From: JAJECS01 sp965262745
GTDB taxonomy: Bacteria > Chloroflexota > UBA11872
NCBI GenBank assembly: GCA_965262745.1
Contig: OZ253558.1
Location: 1,798,001-1,862,000, forward strand
Direction: 5' to 3'
DNA: 64,000 bases
Shown: positions 50,814 to 59,557 of the stretch, in pieces
How the letters are laid out: every line of letters begins with the position of its first letter
Position numbering within the stretch: position 1 is the first letter of the stretch
Program-made: the position numbers and the translations under genes
Notes under the pieces: generated by a model
Database searches by the model: none
The model's input: only the letters and a program-made list of their open reading frames with translations
Told to the model about the DNA's origin: nothing

Positions 50814-52544
50814 TCAGCCCTGATCGGCGCCGTAGAGCGTTGTGGCGGGGTGGAACGCGGACCAGCCGAGCCAATAGGCCAAGTGGCCGGGCAGGCGGGG
50901 TAGCTGTGTGCCGTCGGGGTGAATGAGCGCCTCTTCGGTGACCTGCCACACAGTTCCGTGCTCATCCACCACGGTGCGCGTATCGCTGCCCGCCTCGAAC
51001 TTCCGCTCGCCGCGGTCGAAGGCGCGCACCGCCGCGCCGGCGCTCCAGGCCACTGGGCCCGCGCGCCGGTCAAAGCCTTCGACCGTCAACTCGCCACCGA
51101 GCGCGACGAGCACGACCGGTTGGGCGTCAACGGCGTCGTTGAGCACGCGCGCCTCGACCAGCACGGGCACCGGATAGGCGCGGGCAGCGTCTCCGAGCAC
51201 GAGCGCGAACACCCGGTCCTTGGGGGCGAGACCGTCCGCCGTCGGCGCCGGGAACATCAGCTCATCGCTGGCGAAATAGCCGCCGTAGGCCGCGCCGGGC
51301 GAATAGTCGCGCCGGTGGCCGGTATCCACGCTGAGAACCACTGTCGTGGGGTTGGCTGTGCGCCACGCCTCCCACGTCGTCGTGACGATGGGGATTACGT
51401 CGAGCTGTTCTGGGTCGGCCGCGAGCGGCCCGAGCACGGGCTCGCCGGTGAGTTGATTCCAGAGGGTGAACGTGCCGCGGTCGTACATGAGCTTGTTGCT
51501 GCGCATCAGGAACCCCGAGGTGCCGATGCTGAGGACCTTGCCGCGGTGGCGGCGGCTGAATAGCACTCCGGCGCCACAGAGGGTGCAGTAGGCCAGCGCG
51601 ACGGGCTCGCCGCCCACTTCGTCGTTGGCCATCTCGTGCCAGTCCATGATGCGCAGCGGATAGGCGCGGTAGTCGCCATTGATTGCGACGCCGAAGACCA
51701 CGTCTTCAGGCTCGAGGTAGGCCGCGTTTTGCGCCGCGACCATCGGAGCCGATTCCAGCGGCGGAATGCCATCGAGGTGCACGCCGCCCCAGACGATCTC
51801 CTCGAAACGGATGCTACGGGGCGCGTCCTCGTCGAAGAACCTGGCAAAGTCCGGGTCGATGCGGCTGTAGATGCGTCCCTTCCAGGCGGCGAATCCCGGC
51901 ACGGTGGTCAGGTCGCTCCGCGCGTACCACTCGGCCCACTCCGCCCAGGAGTCCAGGCGCTCGCCGGTGAGCTGAAACAGTCCCTCCTGGGCATTACCCA
52001 GCGAGTCCGGGTGAAACGCCCCGAGCTGCGCCGCCCGCAGGACCTCGATGAGCACCGAGATGAGTCGCTCGTCGCCGGTAGTTCCCATGTACGCCACCAG
52101 CTCCACCTGTGCCTCGGGATACGTCGGGTCGAGCAGCAGGCCATCAAGCAACGATCTCGCCTGGTGATCCGATAGCCTGCCGTCGTCCGACACAGGGGTG
52201 GCCGCGACGGCTGGGCGTGGCGTGGGCTCGGCAGTGGCCGTGGGGGCAGGCTCGGCGGTCGCCGTTGGCGCGAGTGTGGCGGTGGGCCGGGGCGTTGGGG
52301 ACGGGGGCGCAGTGACGATCACCTTGGACGCGGCGGCGGGCCTGGTTGGCGAGGCAGCGGGCGGCGTCTCCTCGCAAGCGGCCAGACCGACGACCGCGGC
52401 GCCGCCGGCCGCAAGCAGGCGCAGCACGCGCCGCCGGGACACGCCAGCGGCCGTGCGCGCCCTTGAGCTATTATCGCCGCTACTGTCAGCGGCCCGAACT
52501 TCAGGCCGCCGCTCTATGCGTGCGCTATCGAAATCCATTGCCAT
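50814..52544 (-). CDS. DUF3179-domain lipoprotein
   Basis: A 576-residue exported protein. N-terminal SRRRVLRLLAAGGAAVVGLAAC is a twin-arginine, lipobox signal. A Pro/Thr linker follows. The DUF3179 body is clear: AYPLRIMDWHEMANDEVGGEPVALAYCTLCGAGVLF and LWNQLTGEPVLGPL; a Cys pair (CTLC) is conserved. Function unknown in the family. The ATG at 52544 has GGAG about 5 bases upstream. Stands on the minus strand, convergent with the lipoprotein at 49029, 15 bases apart. Confidence 0.87.
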   Translation of the reverse strand: MAMDFDSARIERRPEVRAADSSGDNSSRARTAAGVSRRRVLRLLAAGGAAVVGLAACEETPPAASPTRPAAASKVIVTAPPSPTPRPTATLAPTATAEPAPTATAEPTPRPAVAATPVSDDGRLSDHQARSLLDGLLLDPTYPEAQVELVAYMGTTGDERLISVLIEVLRAAQLGAFHPDSLGNAQEGLFQLTGERLDSWAEWAEWYARSDLTTVPGFAAWKGRIYSRIDPDFARFFDEDAPRSIRFEEIVWGGVHLDGIPPLESAPMVAAQNAAYLEPEDVVFGVAINGDYRAYPLRIMDWHEMANDEVGGEPVALAYCTLCGAGVLFSRRHRGKVLSIGTSGFLMRSNKLMYDRGTFTLWNQLTGEPVLGPLAADPEQLDVIPIVTTTWEAWRTANPTTVVLSVDTGHRRDYSPGAAYGGYFASDELMFPAPTADGLAPKDRVFALVLGDAARAYPVPVLVEARVLNDAVDAQPVVLVALGGELTVEGFDRRAGPVAWSAGAAVRAFDRGERKFEAGSDTRTVVDEHGTVWQVTEEALIHPDGTQLPRLPGHLAYWLGWSAFHPATTLYGADQG

Positions 52545-52660
52545 GACTCCGGTCGGAACCTTCATCAAGCGGTACGTAATTGGCCGCCGAGCTGTTTTGC
52601 GTAACACGCCCCGCCTCCTCAGCTGGCCGCTGACGCCCTCCCGGTTGCCGAGCGTCTAAC

Positions 52661-53536
52661 GTGACCGTCGACGCGAAAGACCTACCGGCACCGGAAGATT
52701 TGCATTTCGGGCATTTCGCCATGGTGCCCGAGTATCGCGAGGTTAACCGGCAGCTCGTCCAGGAGTTATTTCGCCATATGCCGAATCCCTTTGTCCACGT
52801 CGATCTGGCCACGGGGACGGGGCTGGTGCCGCAGCTTCTGATCGAGGAGGCCGAGAAGCGGGGATTCCAGGGCACGATCATCGGCATCGACCGGAGCGCT
52901 AAAGCGCTGGAAATCGCCGAGGCCACCACCCCACGACCAGCGGGCATCGAGCTGCGATTCGTGGAAGCCGACGCGCGGTATCTGGAGCGCCTGCGCGGCG
53001 ATGAGCTTCCCGCCGACGGGGCCGACAGCCTGAGCATTCACGACGCCATCCATGAGATCACCGATGAGGACGGGCAGCGCCGGGTTTATCAGGGCATGGC
53101 CGCGATCGCCCGCGAGGGCGCCCTGCTGTCGTCCAACAGCACGTTCACGACCGTCTCGATGGCGGTGGCGAACTCGCTGCGGGGACACGGCGAGTGGAAG
53201 CTGCACTTCATGCGGCTGACGGGCGCCCGTCGGAAGGACAAGGGCGGCTCGCTGCCCTATCGCCGTCCCGAGGACTACCGGAAGATGATCGAGGAGGCGG
53301 GATTCAAGGTCGTGCATGAGCTGGAGCGGGCGATCCATTTGACGCGCGAAGCCCTCAAGGCGATCGCCCGCTATCCGGCGTTCGTGGAAGGCGTCGCGGG
53401 TGATCTGGTCTTCCCACGCCAGCTGAGCCTGACGGAGCAGAGTCACTACCTCAGTCTGGCGGTCGACAAGATCCGCTATGACGGCCTGCCGCGAAGCTGG
53501 CACGAGATCATCGGGCGGAAGCAGGCGACGCCCTAG
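52661..53536 (+). CDS. Class I SAM-dependent methyltransferase
   Basis: A 291-residue protein with motif I VHVDLATGTGLVPQL, GTIIGIDRSAKALEIA (acidic end of strand 2), and LSIHDAIHEI at motif IV. The C-terminal half binds the acceptor. GTG start. Substrate cannot be told; small-molecule methyltransferases of this outline are common. It shows no operon link. Confidence 0.8.
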   Translation: MTVDAKDLPAPEDLHFGHFAMVPEYREVNRQLVQELFRHMPNPFVHVDLATGTGLVPQLLIEEAEKRGFQGTIIGIDRSAKALEIAEATTPRPAGIELRFVEADARYLERLRGDELPADGADSLSIHDAIHEITDEDGQRRVYQGMAAIAREGALLSSNSTFTTVSMAVANSLRGHGEWKLHFMRLTGARRKDKGGSLPYRRPEDYRKMIEEAGFKVVHELERAIHLTREALKAIARYPAFVEGVAGDLVFPRQLSLTEQSHYLSLAVDKIRYDGLPRSWHEIIGRKQATP

Positions 53537-53581
53537 CTTCGCGCGCTCGTCGGCACGAGAATGACGCAGTGATGACAGAGA

Positions 53582-53673
53582 TGTCATTCCGAACGTAGTG
53601 AGGAATCTAAGGACGGTGGCGCAGGCTCCACGCCCCTGAGATTCCTCGCTGCGCTCGACACACAGGAATGACA
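53582..53673. repeat. Dispersed inverted-repeat element
   Basis: TGTCATTCCGAACGTAGTGA plus GGAATCT (53582-53608) is the near complement of AGATTCCTCGCTGCGCTC (53640-53657) with GGAATGACA (53665-53673). A half copy occurs at 59350-59380 (GAGATTCCTCGCCTTCGGC then GGAATGAC). MITE- or REP-like, non-coding. Confidence 0.7.
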
Positions 53674-53770
53674 CGTGGGGCGCGCCAGCGACGACGTTCC
53701 GGCCTCTTCCCGCTTTAGAGAGGAGACCCTTGCGCAATCCCTCCACTGACGATTGGAGAGCAGGTCCGGT

Positions 53771-53830
53771 CCCCTCTCCCTGTGGGAGAGGGCTAGAGCC
53801 TGCCCCGTACCGCGATACGGGGGTGAGGGT
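53771..53830. repeat. Dispersed hairpin element, CCCTCTCCC type
   Basis: CCCTCTCCC/GGGAGAGGG hairpin (53772-53792) and CCCCGTA/TACGGGG hairpin, ending GGGTGAGGG. An inverted copy lies at 59416-59452. Sits just upstream of the type ISP gene. Confidence 0.65.
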
Positions 53831-53854
53831 GACCGGCGCGGCTACCATGCGGAC

Positions 53855-56800
53855 ATGCCGCGGCTGACGACAGCGGTCGAGACCTACTTCAAGGACCTGG
53901 GGCGGATACGCGCCTCCGGCGGCGCCACGGCCGAAACTTCCCGCTACACCCCGCTGGAGAATCTCCTGAACGCGGTCGGCGGCAGCCTCAGACCCAAGGT
54001 GTTCTGCATCGGGCAACTGCGGGATCAGGGTGCCGACCATCCCGACTGCGGCCTCTTCGCCGCCAGGTAGGTGCAGCGCGGCCGGCCGCGCGAGGGGCAG
54101 ATTCCCGAACACGGCGTGGTCGAAGTCAAGCCCGTCGACGACGACGCCTGGGTCACCGCCGAGGGCAATCAGGTCAGCCGCTATTGGGGCCGCTATCGAT
54201 TGGTCCTGGTCACCAACTACCGCGACTTCGTACTCGTCGGCGAGGACGCGGCGGGGCGGCCGGCCAAGCTCGAATCCTTCCGACTGGCCGACGACGCCGA
54301 GGACTTCGATCGACAGCTGGAGAAACCGCGCGCCTTCGCCAACCAAATGGGCGCGGGACTGGGCGAATACCTGCTGCGTGTCCTCTCGCACCGCGCCGTG
54401 CTGGCCGAGCCCAGGGACCTGGCCTGGCTGCTGGCGTCATACGCGCGCGACGGCCTGGCGCGGGTCGAAGCCGCTGGCGACGCGCCGTCGTTGGCCGCGG
54501 TGCGCGGGGCGCTGGAGGAAGCGCTGGGCGTCAAGTTCGAGGGCGAGCGCGGGGCGGCCTTTTTCCGCTCCAGCCTCGTGCAGACGCTCTTCTACGGCGT
54601 CTTTTCCGCCTGGGTGCTCTGGGCGCGTCAGGCTTCGCCCACCGATCGTTTCAACTGGCACGAGGCCGTCTGGCACTTGCGCGCGCCGGTGCTGCGGGCG
54701 CTTTTTCAGCAGCTCTCTGATCCCGGTCGCCTGCAACCCCTGGGCCTGGTCGAGGTGCTGGACTGGACGAACGCCGCGCTCGACCGCGTGGACCAGGCCG
54801 CCTTCTTCGCCCGCTTCAACGAGGGCGAGGCCGTGCCCTACTTCTACGAGCCGTTTCTGCAAGCCTTCGACCCCGCGCTGCGCAAGCAGCTGGGCGTCTG
54901 GTACACGCCCGCCGAGGTGGTGCGCTACATGGTGGCGCGGGTGGACCGGGCGCTGCGGGACGACCTGGGGATCGCCGACGGCCTGGCGGCGGAGAACGTC
55001 TACGTGCTCGATCCCTGCTGCGGCACCGGCGCCTATCTGGCGGAAGTCCTGCGCCGCATCGCCGCCAATCTCCGGGATCGCGTCCTGGGCGCGCTGACGG
55101 GGGCGCGGGTCAAGCAGGCGGCGCTGGATCGGGTGTTCGGCTTCGAGATCATGCCCGCGCCCTTCGTGGTGGCCCACCTGCAAGTGGGGATCACGATGCA
55201 AGAGCTTGACGCGCCGCTGGCCGAGGACGGCGACGAGCGCGCCGGCGTATTTCTCACCAATGCGCTCACGGGCTGGGAGCCCACGGTGCAAAAGCCGCTG
55301 CCGTTTCCCGAGCTCGAGGAGGAGCGCGACCGCGCTGAACGGGTCAAGCGGGAAGCGCCGATCCTGGTGATCCTGGGCAATCCGCCCTACAACGGCTTTG
55401 CGGGCGTGGCGGTTTACGAAGAGCACGACCTGTTGGATGCCTATAGATTCGCAAGGCGAGCGCATATGCCTGACACCAGAGCACTTCACGATCTCTACGT
55501 GCGCTTCTTCCGTATGGCAGAACGCCGAATTGCCGAGAGGACCGGCCAGGGCGTCGTCTGCTTCATCTCCAACTATTCCTGGCTGGACGGGAGGTCGTTT
55601 GCTGGAATGCGGGAACGCTATCTAGAAGCCTTTGACGCCATCCGTATCGACAATCTGCACGGCGACCGCATCATCTCTGAGTACGCGCCCGATGGGCGGA
55701 CCAGTGAGACGGTCTTTGCGATCCAGGGTCAGTCGCCGGGAATCAAGATCGGCACGGCCATTGCCTTGCTTTCCAAGTTGGGCGCTGCGCCGAGATCAGG
55801 TGCCGATGGGTGTGTTTGGTACCGCGACTTCGACCAAGCAAGAGCGGAGGAGCGGCGGCTGGCACTGCTGGACAGCCTTGACAGTCCCGAGATCGACTCG
55901 GGCTATTCAAGGCTGGACGCTGAACCCCTTCTCGGTCTGGCGTTCAAACCAATGGCTGTCAGCCGGGATTGGTTCGATTGGCCGGCACTCCCCGACTTGT
56001 TTCCGGTGAATTTTTCCGGCGTCAATACCAATCGCGACGACTTTTTGGTCGACACCGACATAGACCGTCTTCGCGGGCGCATGGCTGACGACTTCGATCC
56101 AACCTTCAATCACAACGAGCTTGCCAGGCTCCATCCTTCGGCAATGCGGTCTCGGGCGCGCTACCACCCCGAGAGGGTGCGTGACGCACTGCTAGCGCGT
56201 GGCGGCCCTACACCCAGCGGCTTCGTCCGCTACGCCTATCGGCCCTTCGACACTCGCTGGCTCTACTGGGAAGCAGAGACGAAGCTGCTCAATGAAAAGC
56301 GACTTGACTATCGGCTACATGTATTTGATGGGAATCTGTGGTTGTCGGCTGCCCCGCACCTAAGAAAGCACGCGGACGAGCCACAAGCGTGCGTCACGCA
56401 GCAAATGGCCTGCTTGCACCTGATCGAGCGTGGCGCCAATTTGTTTCCCGCCTGGCTCCGTGAGGACACCCTTGGAACCGACGGCAACGGCGCGCAACGC
56501 CGACCTAACCTCTCACCCGCCGCCCGGAGCTACCTGGAACGCCTGGACCTGACCGTCGAGGACCTCTTTCATCACGTCCTGGCCGTGCTGCACGACCCAG
56601 CCTACCGCCGGGCCAACGCCGGCGCCCTGCGCATGGAATGGCCCCGCATCCCGCTCCCCGGCTGGCCCGAGCTGTCCGCCCCGCCCCCCTCTGGTAGGGG
56701 CGCGCTTTCCGGTAGGGGCGACGCATGCGTCGCCCCTACGCTCGACACGGCGGCGCATGAGGATCCCGCGTCCGCGCAGGCCGAACAGGCCGCCCAAACC

Positions 56801-57223
56801 CTGGCCGCCTCCGCCGCCCGCGGGCGCGAGCTGGCCCGCCTGCTGGACCCCGACGCGCCTGTCCCCGGCGTCACCACCGGCCGACCACGGCCCGAGATCG
56901 CCGCCATCGCCGTGCCGACCACCACCCACGGCCACAACATGACCGCCGACGACTTCGCCCTCACCGCCGGCTGGGGTCACTTCGGGTCCGGCCAAAACGT
57001 GCGTGCTACCATCCCGCCGCTGCGGGATGTGGGGCCGCGCGGGCTGCCGGCGACGACAGGACGATCGCGAGATGGGTGGGACGAAGCGACAAGCGGCCAT
57101 GGCTTGGTTGCGGCGTCGTGTGCCCCTGCCCGCCAACCCACCGGTCCGCCACCACCATCCCGTCTGGCGCCGCGGCTGGGCCCGCCGGATGGCCCTCGGG
57201 GCGGTCGGCGCGTTTCTCCTTAG
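53855..57223 (+). pseudogene. Type ISP-like restriction-modification enzyme gene, broken by amber codon and 3' truncation
   Basis: A single frame encodes a helicase-less Type ISP-type nuclease-methyltransferase, but codon 72 is TAG (54068-54070). The product before it (PRLTTAVETYFKDLG...DHPDCGLFAAR) joins in family sense to VQRGRPREGQIPEHGVVEVK after it. The nuclease motif PD-(D/E)xK has its Asp (about 64) before and Glu-x-Lys (90-92) after the stop. Methyltransferase motif I DPCCGTGAYL (about 385) and motif IV NPPY (about 509) follow. A GTG directly after TAG could restart translation. The C-terminal specificity end is replaced after TAGWGHFGSG by unrelated Pro/Arg-rich sequence. Likely non-functional as a restriction enzyme. 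Confidence 0.85.
56712..56739. repeat. 28-base perfect palindrome inside the type ISP gene
   Basis: Arm GTAGGGGCGACGCA and its exact complement, inserted in frame between the C-terminal Pro-rich part and the conserved end. A related partial GGTAGGGGCGCG lies at 56692-56704. The same CCCCTAC end occurs in repeat copies B and C. A mobile REP-type element is likely. Confidence 0.7.
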
Positions 57224-58034
57224 CGTCGCGCTGCTCGGCCACGTCAGCCCGGCGCAGGCGAACCAGCATGGCACCCAGAGCCAGGCTCCGGAGACCGGGC
57301 TCAGCATCCGCCTCAGCGACCTGGTGTCACGGATCGAAGTCTCAATCTGGGACGGGGGCAATATCGACCTGTCCAACCTGGATGCTGACCAAACCTACGA
57401 GGTCGTGGTGACCAGCAGCAGCCCCTCCATCGTGGGGATCGGTGATTGTTTGGGGGCATCGGAATGGCACACGTTCACGGGATCAACGTCTCGCAGTCTG
57501 AGGTTCGTCATACGCGGCTGCACGCCGGGCAATGCGACGGTCACGATCGAGGTGTTCCCGGGCGGGGCCAACAGCGCCGCGGCCAGCCTGATCCACCATG
57601 TGACCACGGTACCAATCCCCAACGTGGTGCCGCACCAGCGGGCGGCGGCCGAGCGGGCCAAGCAGGCAGTGCGCGATCTCCTCGCACGGATTGGGCAGGT
57701 GCAGACGGTGCAGCGGCCGTTCCCGCCGCGTCTGTTCGGCTACGTGAGTAGCGCGACCACGACCGCGACCACAGTGAGCTGGACGACTTGGTGGGCATCG
57801 GCCCCCACGGGCGACGTGGAGATAACCGGCTTCCAGATCCTGTACTGGCCGTATTATGAGCCGTCCGAAACCACGACGGTGGAGATCACCGACGCGAATG
57901 CCTGGCAGCACAGGCTCACTGGGCTTGCGGCGGGCACGTGGTACACGATCAATATGCGCACCTGCACCAACCACTACGGCTGCGCGGCAGGCACGTGGTC
58001 ACCGGACTACCAGTTCAAGACGCCGACGGGCTAA
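57099..58034 (+). CDS. Secreted fibronectin type III protein, shortened by stop codon
   Basis: A 311-residue protein from ATG 57099. Arg-rich n-region and signal core RRMALGAVGAFLLSVALLG ending PAQA. The middle part contains strand-rich sequence with a Cys pair (IGDCLGAS, VIRGCTPG). The C-terminal 100 residues are FN3-like (FGYVSSATTTATTVSWTTW, ITGFQILYWPY, HRLTGLAAGTWYTINMRTCTNH). TAA at 58032 ends it, but an FN3-like start VRNLELKERGDDTITVAFG reads on in the same frame. Its start region overlaps the altered end of the ISP gene. Starts at 57072 and 57189 are alternatives. Confidence 0.65.
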   Translation: MAWLRRRVPLPANPPVRHHHPVWRRGWARRMALGAVGAFLLSVALLGHVSPAQANQHGTQSQAPETGLSIRLSDLVSRIEVSIWDGGNIDLSNLDADQTYEVVVTSSSPSIVGIGDCLGASEWHTFTGSTSRSLRFVIRGCTPGNATVTIEVFPGGANSAAASLIHHVTTVPIPNVVPHQRAAAERAKQAVRDLLARIGQVQTVQRPFPPRLFGYVSSATTTATTVSWTTWWASAPTGDVEITGFQILYWPYYEPSETTTVEITDANAWQHRLTGLAAGTWYTINMRTCTNHYGCAAGTWSPDYQFKTPTG

Positions 58035-58273
58035 GTGCGAAATCTGGAGTTGAAGGAGCGCGGGGACGACACCATCACCGTCGCCTTTGGGCAGGCCGAC
58101 TCCGTGACGACGGAAGGCGCGGCCAGGCGACGAGGGCGCTAGCGGTAACAGCGCTGGAAGCAATGCAGTCAATGCCGGCGGAGATGGCGTTGGCAGTGAT
58201 GGGCCGGCGGACGGCACGTCCGACTATGCGAGCGCCGACGCGGTGAAGCACGCCGGCGTCCCCCGTTCGTCAT
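58035..58273 (+). pseudogene. Decayed continuation of the FN3 protein gene, cut by IS30 copy 2
   Basis: In frame directly after the TAA: 35 residues of FN3 type (VRNLELKERGDDTITVAFGQ) to a TAG at 58140. Shifted by one base, a Gly/Ser/Asn-rich linker reads from about 58138 (ASGNSAGSNAVNAGGDGVG) to the IS end at 58274. So there is a nonsense codon, a frameshift and an insertion. The rest of the gene is not seen beyond the element. Confidence 0.6.
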
Positions 58274-59263
58274 GGTGGATTCACATTCCAAGTGCAACAG
58301 ATGATCCCAAAACACCTCGGCGGGGGTCTGGTAGCCGAGGCACTTGCGTGGCGTGTTGTTGTAGGCCTGCACGAGCTGGGTGAACCGAGCGGCCGGGAGG
58401 CTCGCGAGATCGGTCTTGCGGGGCAGGGTGCGGCGCAGGCGCCCGATGGCGTTCTCGATGCCGCCCTTCTGCCAGGGGGCGTGGGGGTCGCAGAAGAAGG
58501 TCTGGATGCCGCGGGCGTGCAGCTGGTGGTGGCGGGCGAACTCGGTGCCGTTGTCGAAGGTGACGGTTTGGCGCCAGGGGGGCGGTAAGGGTGCGAGGAG
58601 CCGGGACAAGGCGCGGGCGATGGGGGCAGCGGCTTTGCCGGGGGGCCGGACGGCGAGGAGCAGGCGGGAGTGGCGTTCGTGGAGGGTGAGGACGGCCTGG
58701 CCGTAGGTGCGGAAGAGCATGAGGTCGGCCTCCCAGTGGCCGGGGGTCTGGCGGTCCGCGGCGAGGGCTGGGCGGTCGACGAGGGGACGACGGTGGGCGA
58801 TAAAGGAGGCGGAGCTGCCGCCCTTGCGCCCCCGCCGGCCCCGTTTGAACTTGGCCCGCGGCAAATAGTGACGCCAGGCATAGTCCTTCGTGCGGCGGAT
58901 CTGGGCGTCAATGAAGCGGTAGATGGATTCGTGGGAGATGACGGGCCGGCCGGCCTCGCGGGCCAGACGGCCGGCCACCTGCTCGGGCGACCAGCCCTGT
59001 TGGAGGCGGGTGAGGACCTGGCGGCGCAGGGTGGGATCGCGGTCGAGCCGGGGCCCGCGCCAGCGGCGCGCGCGGGCCTGCTGGTCGGCGTAGCGCGGTT
59101 GATAGCCCTGGGTGCGCGATCCATTGCGGCTCAGTTCCCGAGCAATCGTCGATGGCGCGCGATCCAGACTTGCCGCGATTTGGCGGATCGAGGCCCCGGC
59201 GGCGTGGCGTCGGGCCACGGCACAGCGGTCTTCAATGGTGAGGTGCGAATAGCGTCGTTCCAT
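58169..59263 (-). CDS. IS30-family transposase, copy 2, with flank-derived tail
   Basis: Identical to copy 1 through residue 330, including helix-turn-helix and DDE residues. It lacks an in-element stop too and gains 34 residues (from MTNGGRRR) from FN3-gene antisense DNA before a stop at 58169. Whether the tail affects activity is unknown. Confidence 0.92.
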   Translation of the reverse strand: MERRYSHLTIEDRCAVARRHAAGASIRQIAASLDRAPSTIARELSRNGSRTQGYQPRYADQQARARRWRGPRLDRDPTLRRQVLTRLQQGWSPEQVAGRLAREAGRPVISHESIYRFIDAQIRRTKDYAWRHYLPRAKFKRGRRGRKGGSSASFIAHRRPLVDRPALAADRQTPGHWEADLMLFRTYGQAVLTLHERHSRLLLAVRPPGKAAAPIARALSRLLAPLPPPWRQTVTFDNGTEFARHHQLHARGIQTFFCDPHAPWQKGGIENAIGRLRRTLPRKTDLASLPAARFTQLVQAYNNTPRKCLGYQTPAEVFWDHLLHLECESTMTNGGRRRASPRRRSHSRTCRPPAHHCQRHLRRH

Positions 59264-59313
59264 GGCAACACCCTAATGAGGTGTTGCACTTCGTTTGTGA
59301 ATCTAGGGAATCT
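58274..59313 (-). mobile_element. IS30-family insertion sequence, copy 2
   Basis: Identical to 29177-30216 except T at 59135 (C in copy 1), silent in the transposase. Same orientation as copy 1, 28 kb apart, so the two are direct repeats that could recombine and remove the segment between. Inverted repeats as in copy 1. It interrupts the FN3 gene remnant. Confidence 0.93.
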
Positions 59314-59557
59314 AGCGACGCATTACCCGGAACGGCCGTGGTCGAACGTCTGAGATTCCTCGCCTTCGGCTTGGAATGACTGGTTGGGGCGCCGGAATGA
59401 CGGAGGGGGGCGTTTCCCTCACCCCAGCCCTCTCCCGCTGGGAGAGGGGGCCGTGTGCGGAAATGACGGAGGGGTGCGCCAAGTCCTCCCGGAGCGGCCA
59501 ATTCGGTTGCGTAGGATGGGAGGATGAGCCTGGAATCCGCGCGACGCTGAATTCACG
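59314..59557. repeat. Intergenic region with dispersed repeats before lhr
   Basis: Half copy of the AGATTCCTC/GGAATGAC element at 59350-59380, and an inverted CCCTCACCC-CCCTCTCCC/GGGAGAGGG element at 59416-59452. The rest holds the short leader of the helicase gene; no promoter was identified with confidence. Confidence 0.6.

Noticed and set aside
52766..54391. 541-codon minus-strand frame
   Set aside because: Runs antisense through a methyltransferase and the ISP gene and across repeats; no domain seen.
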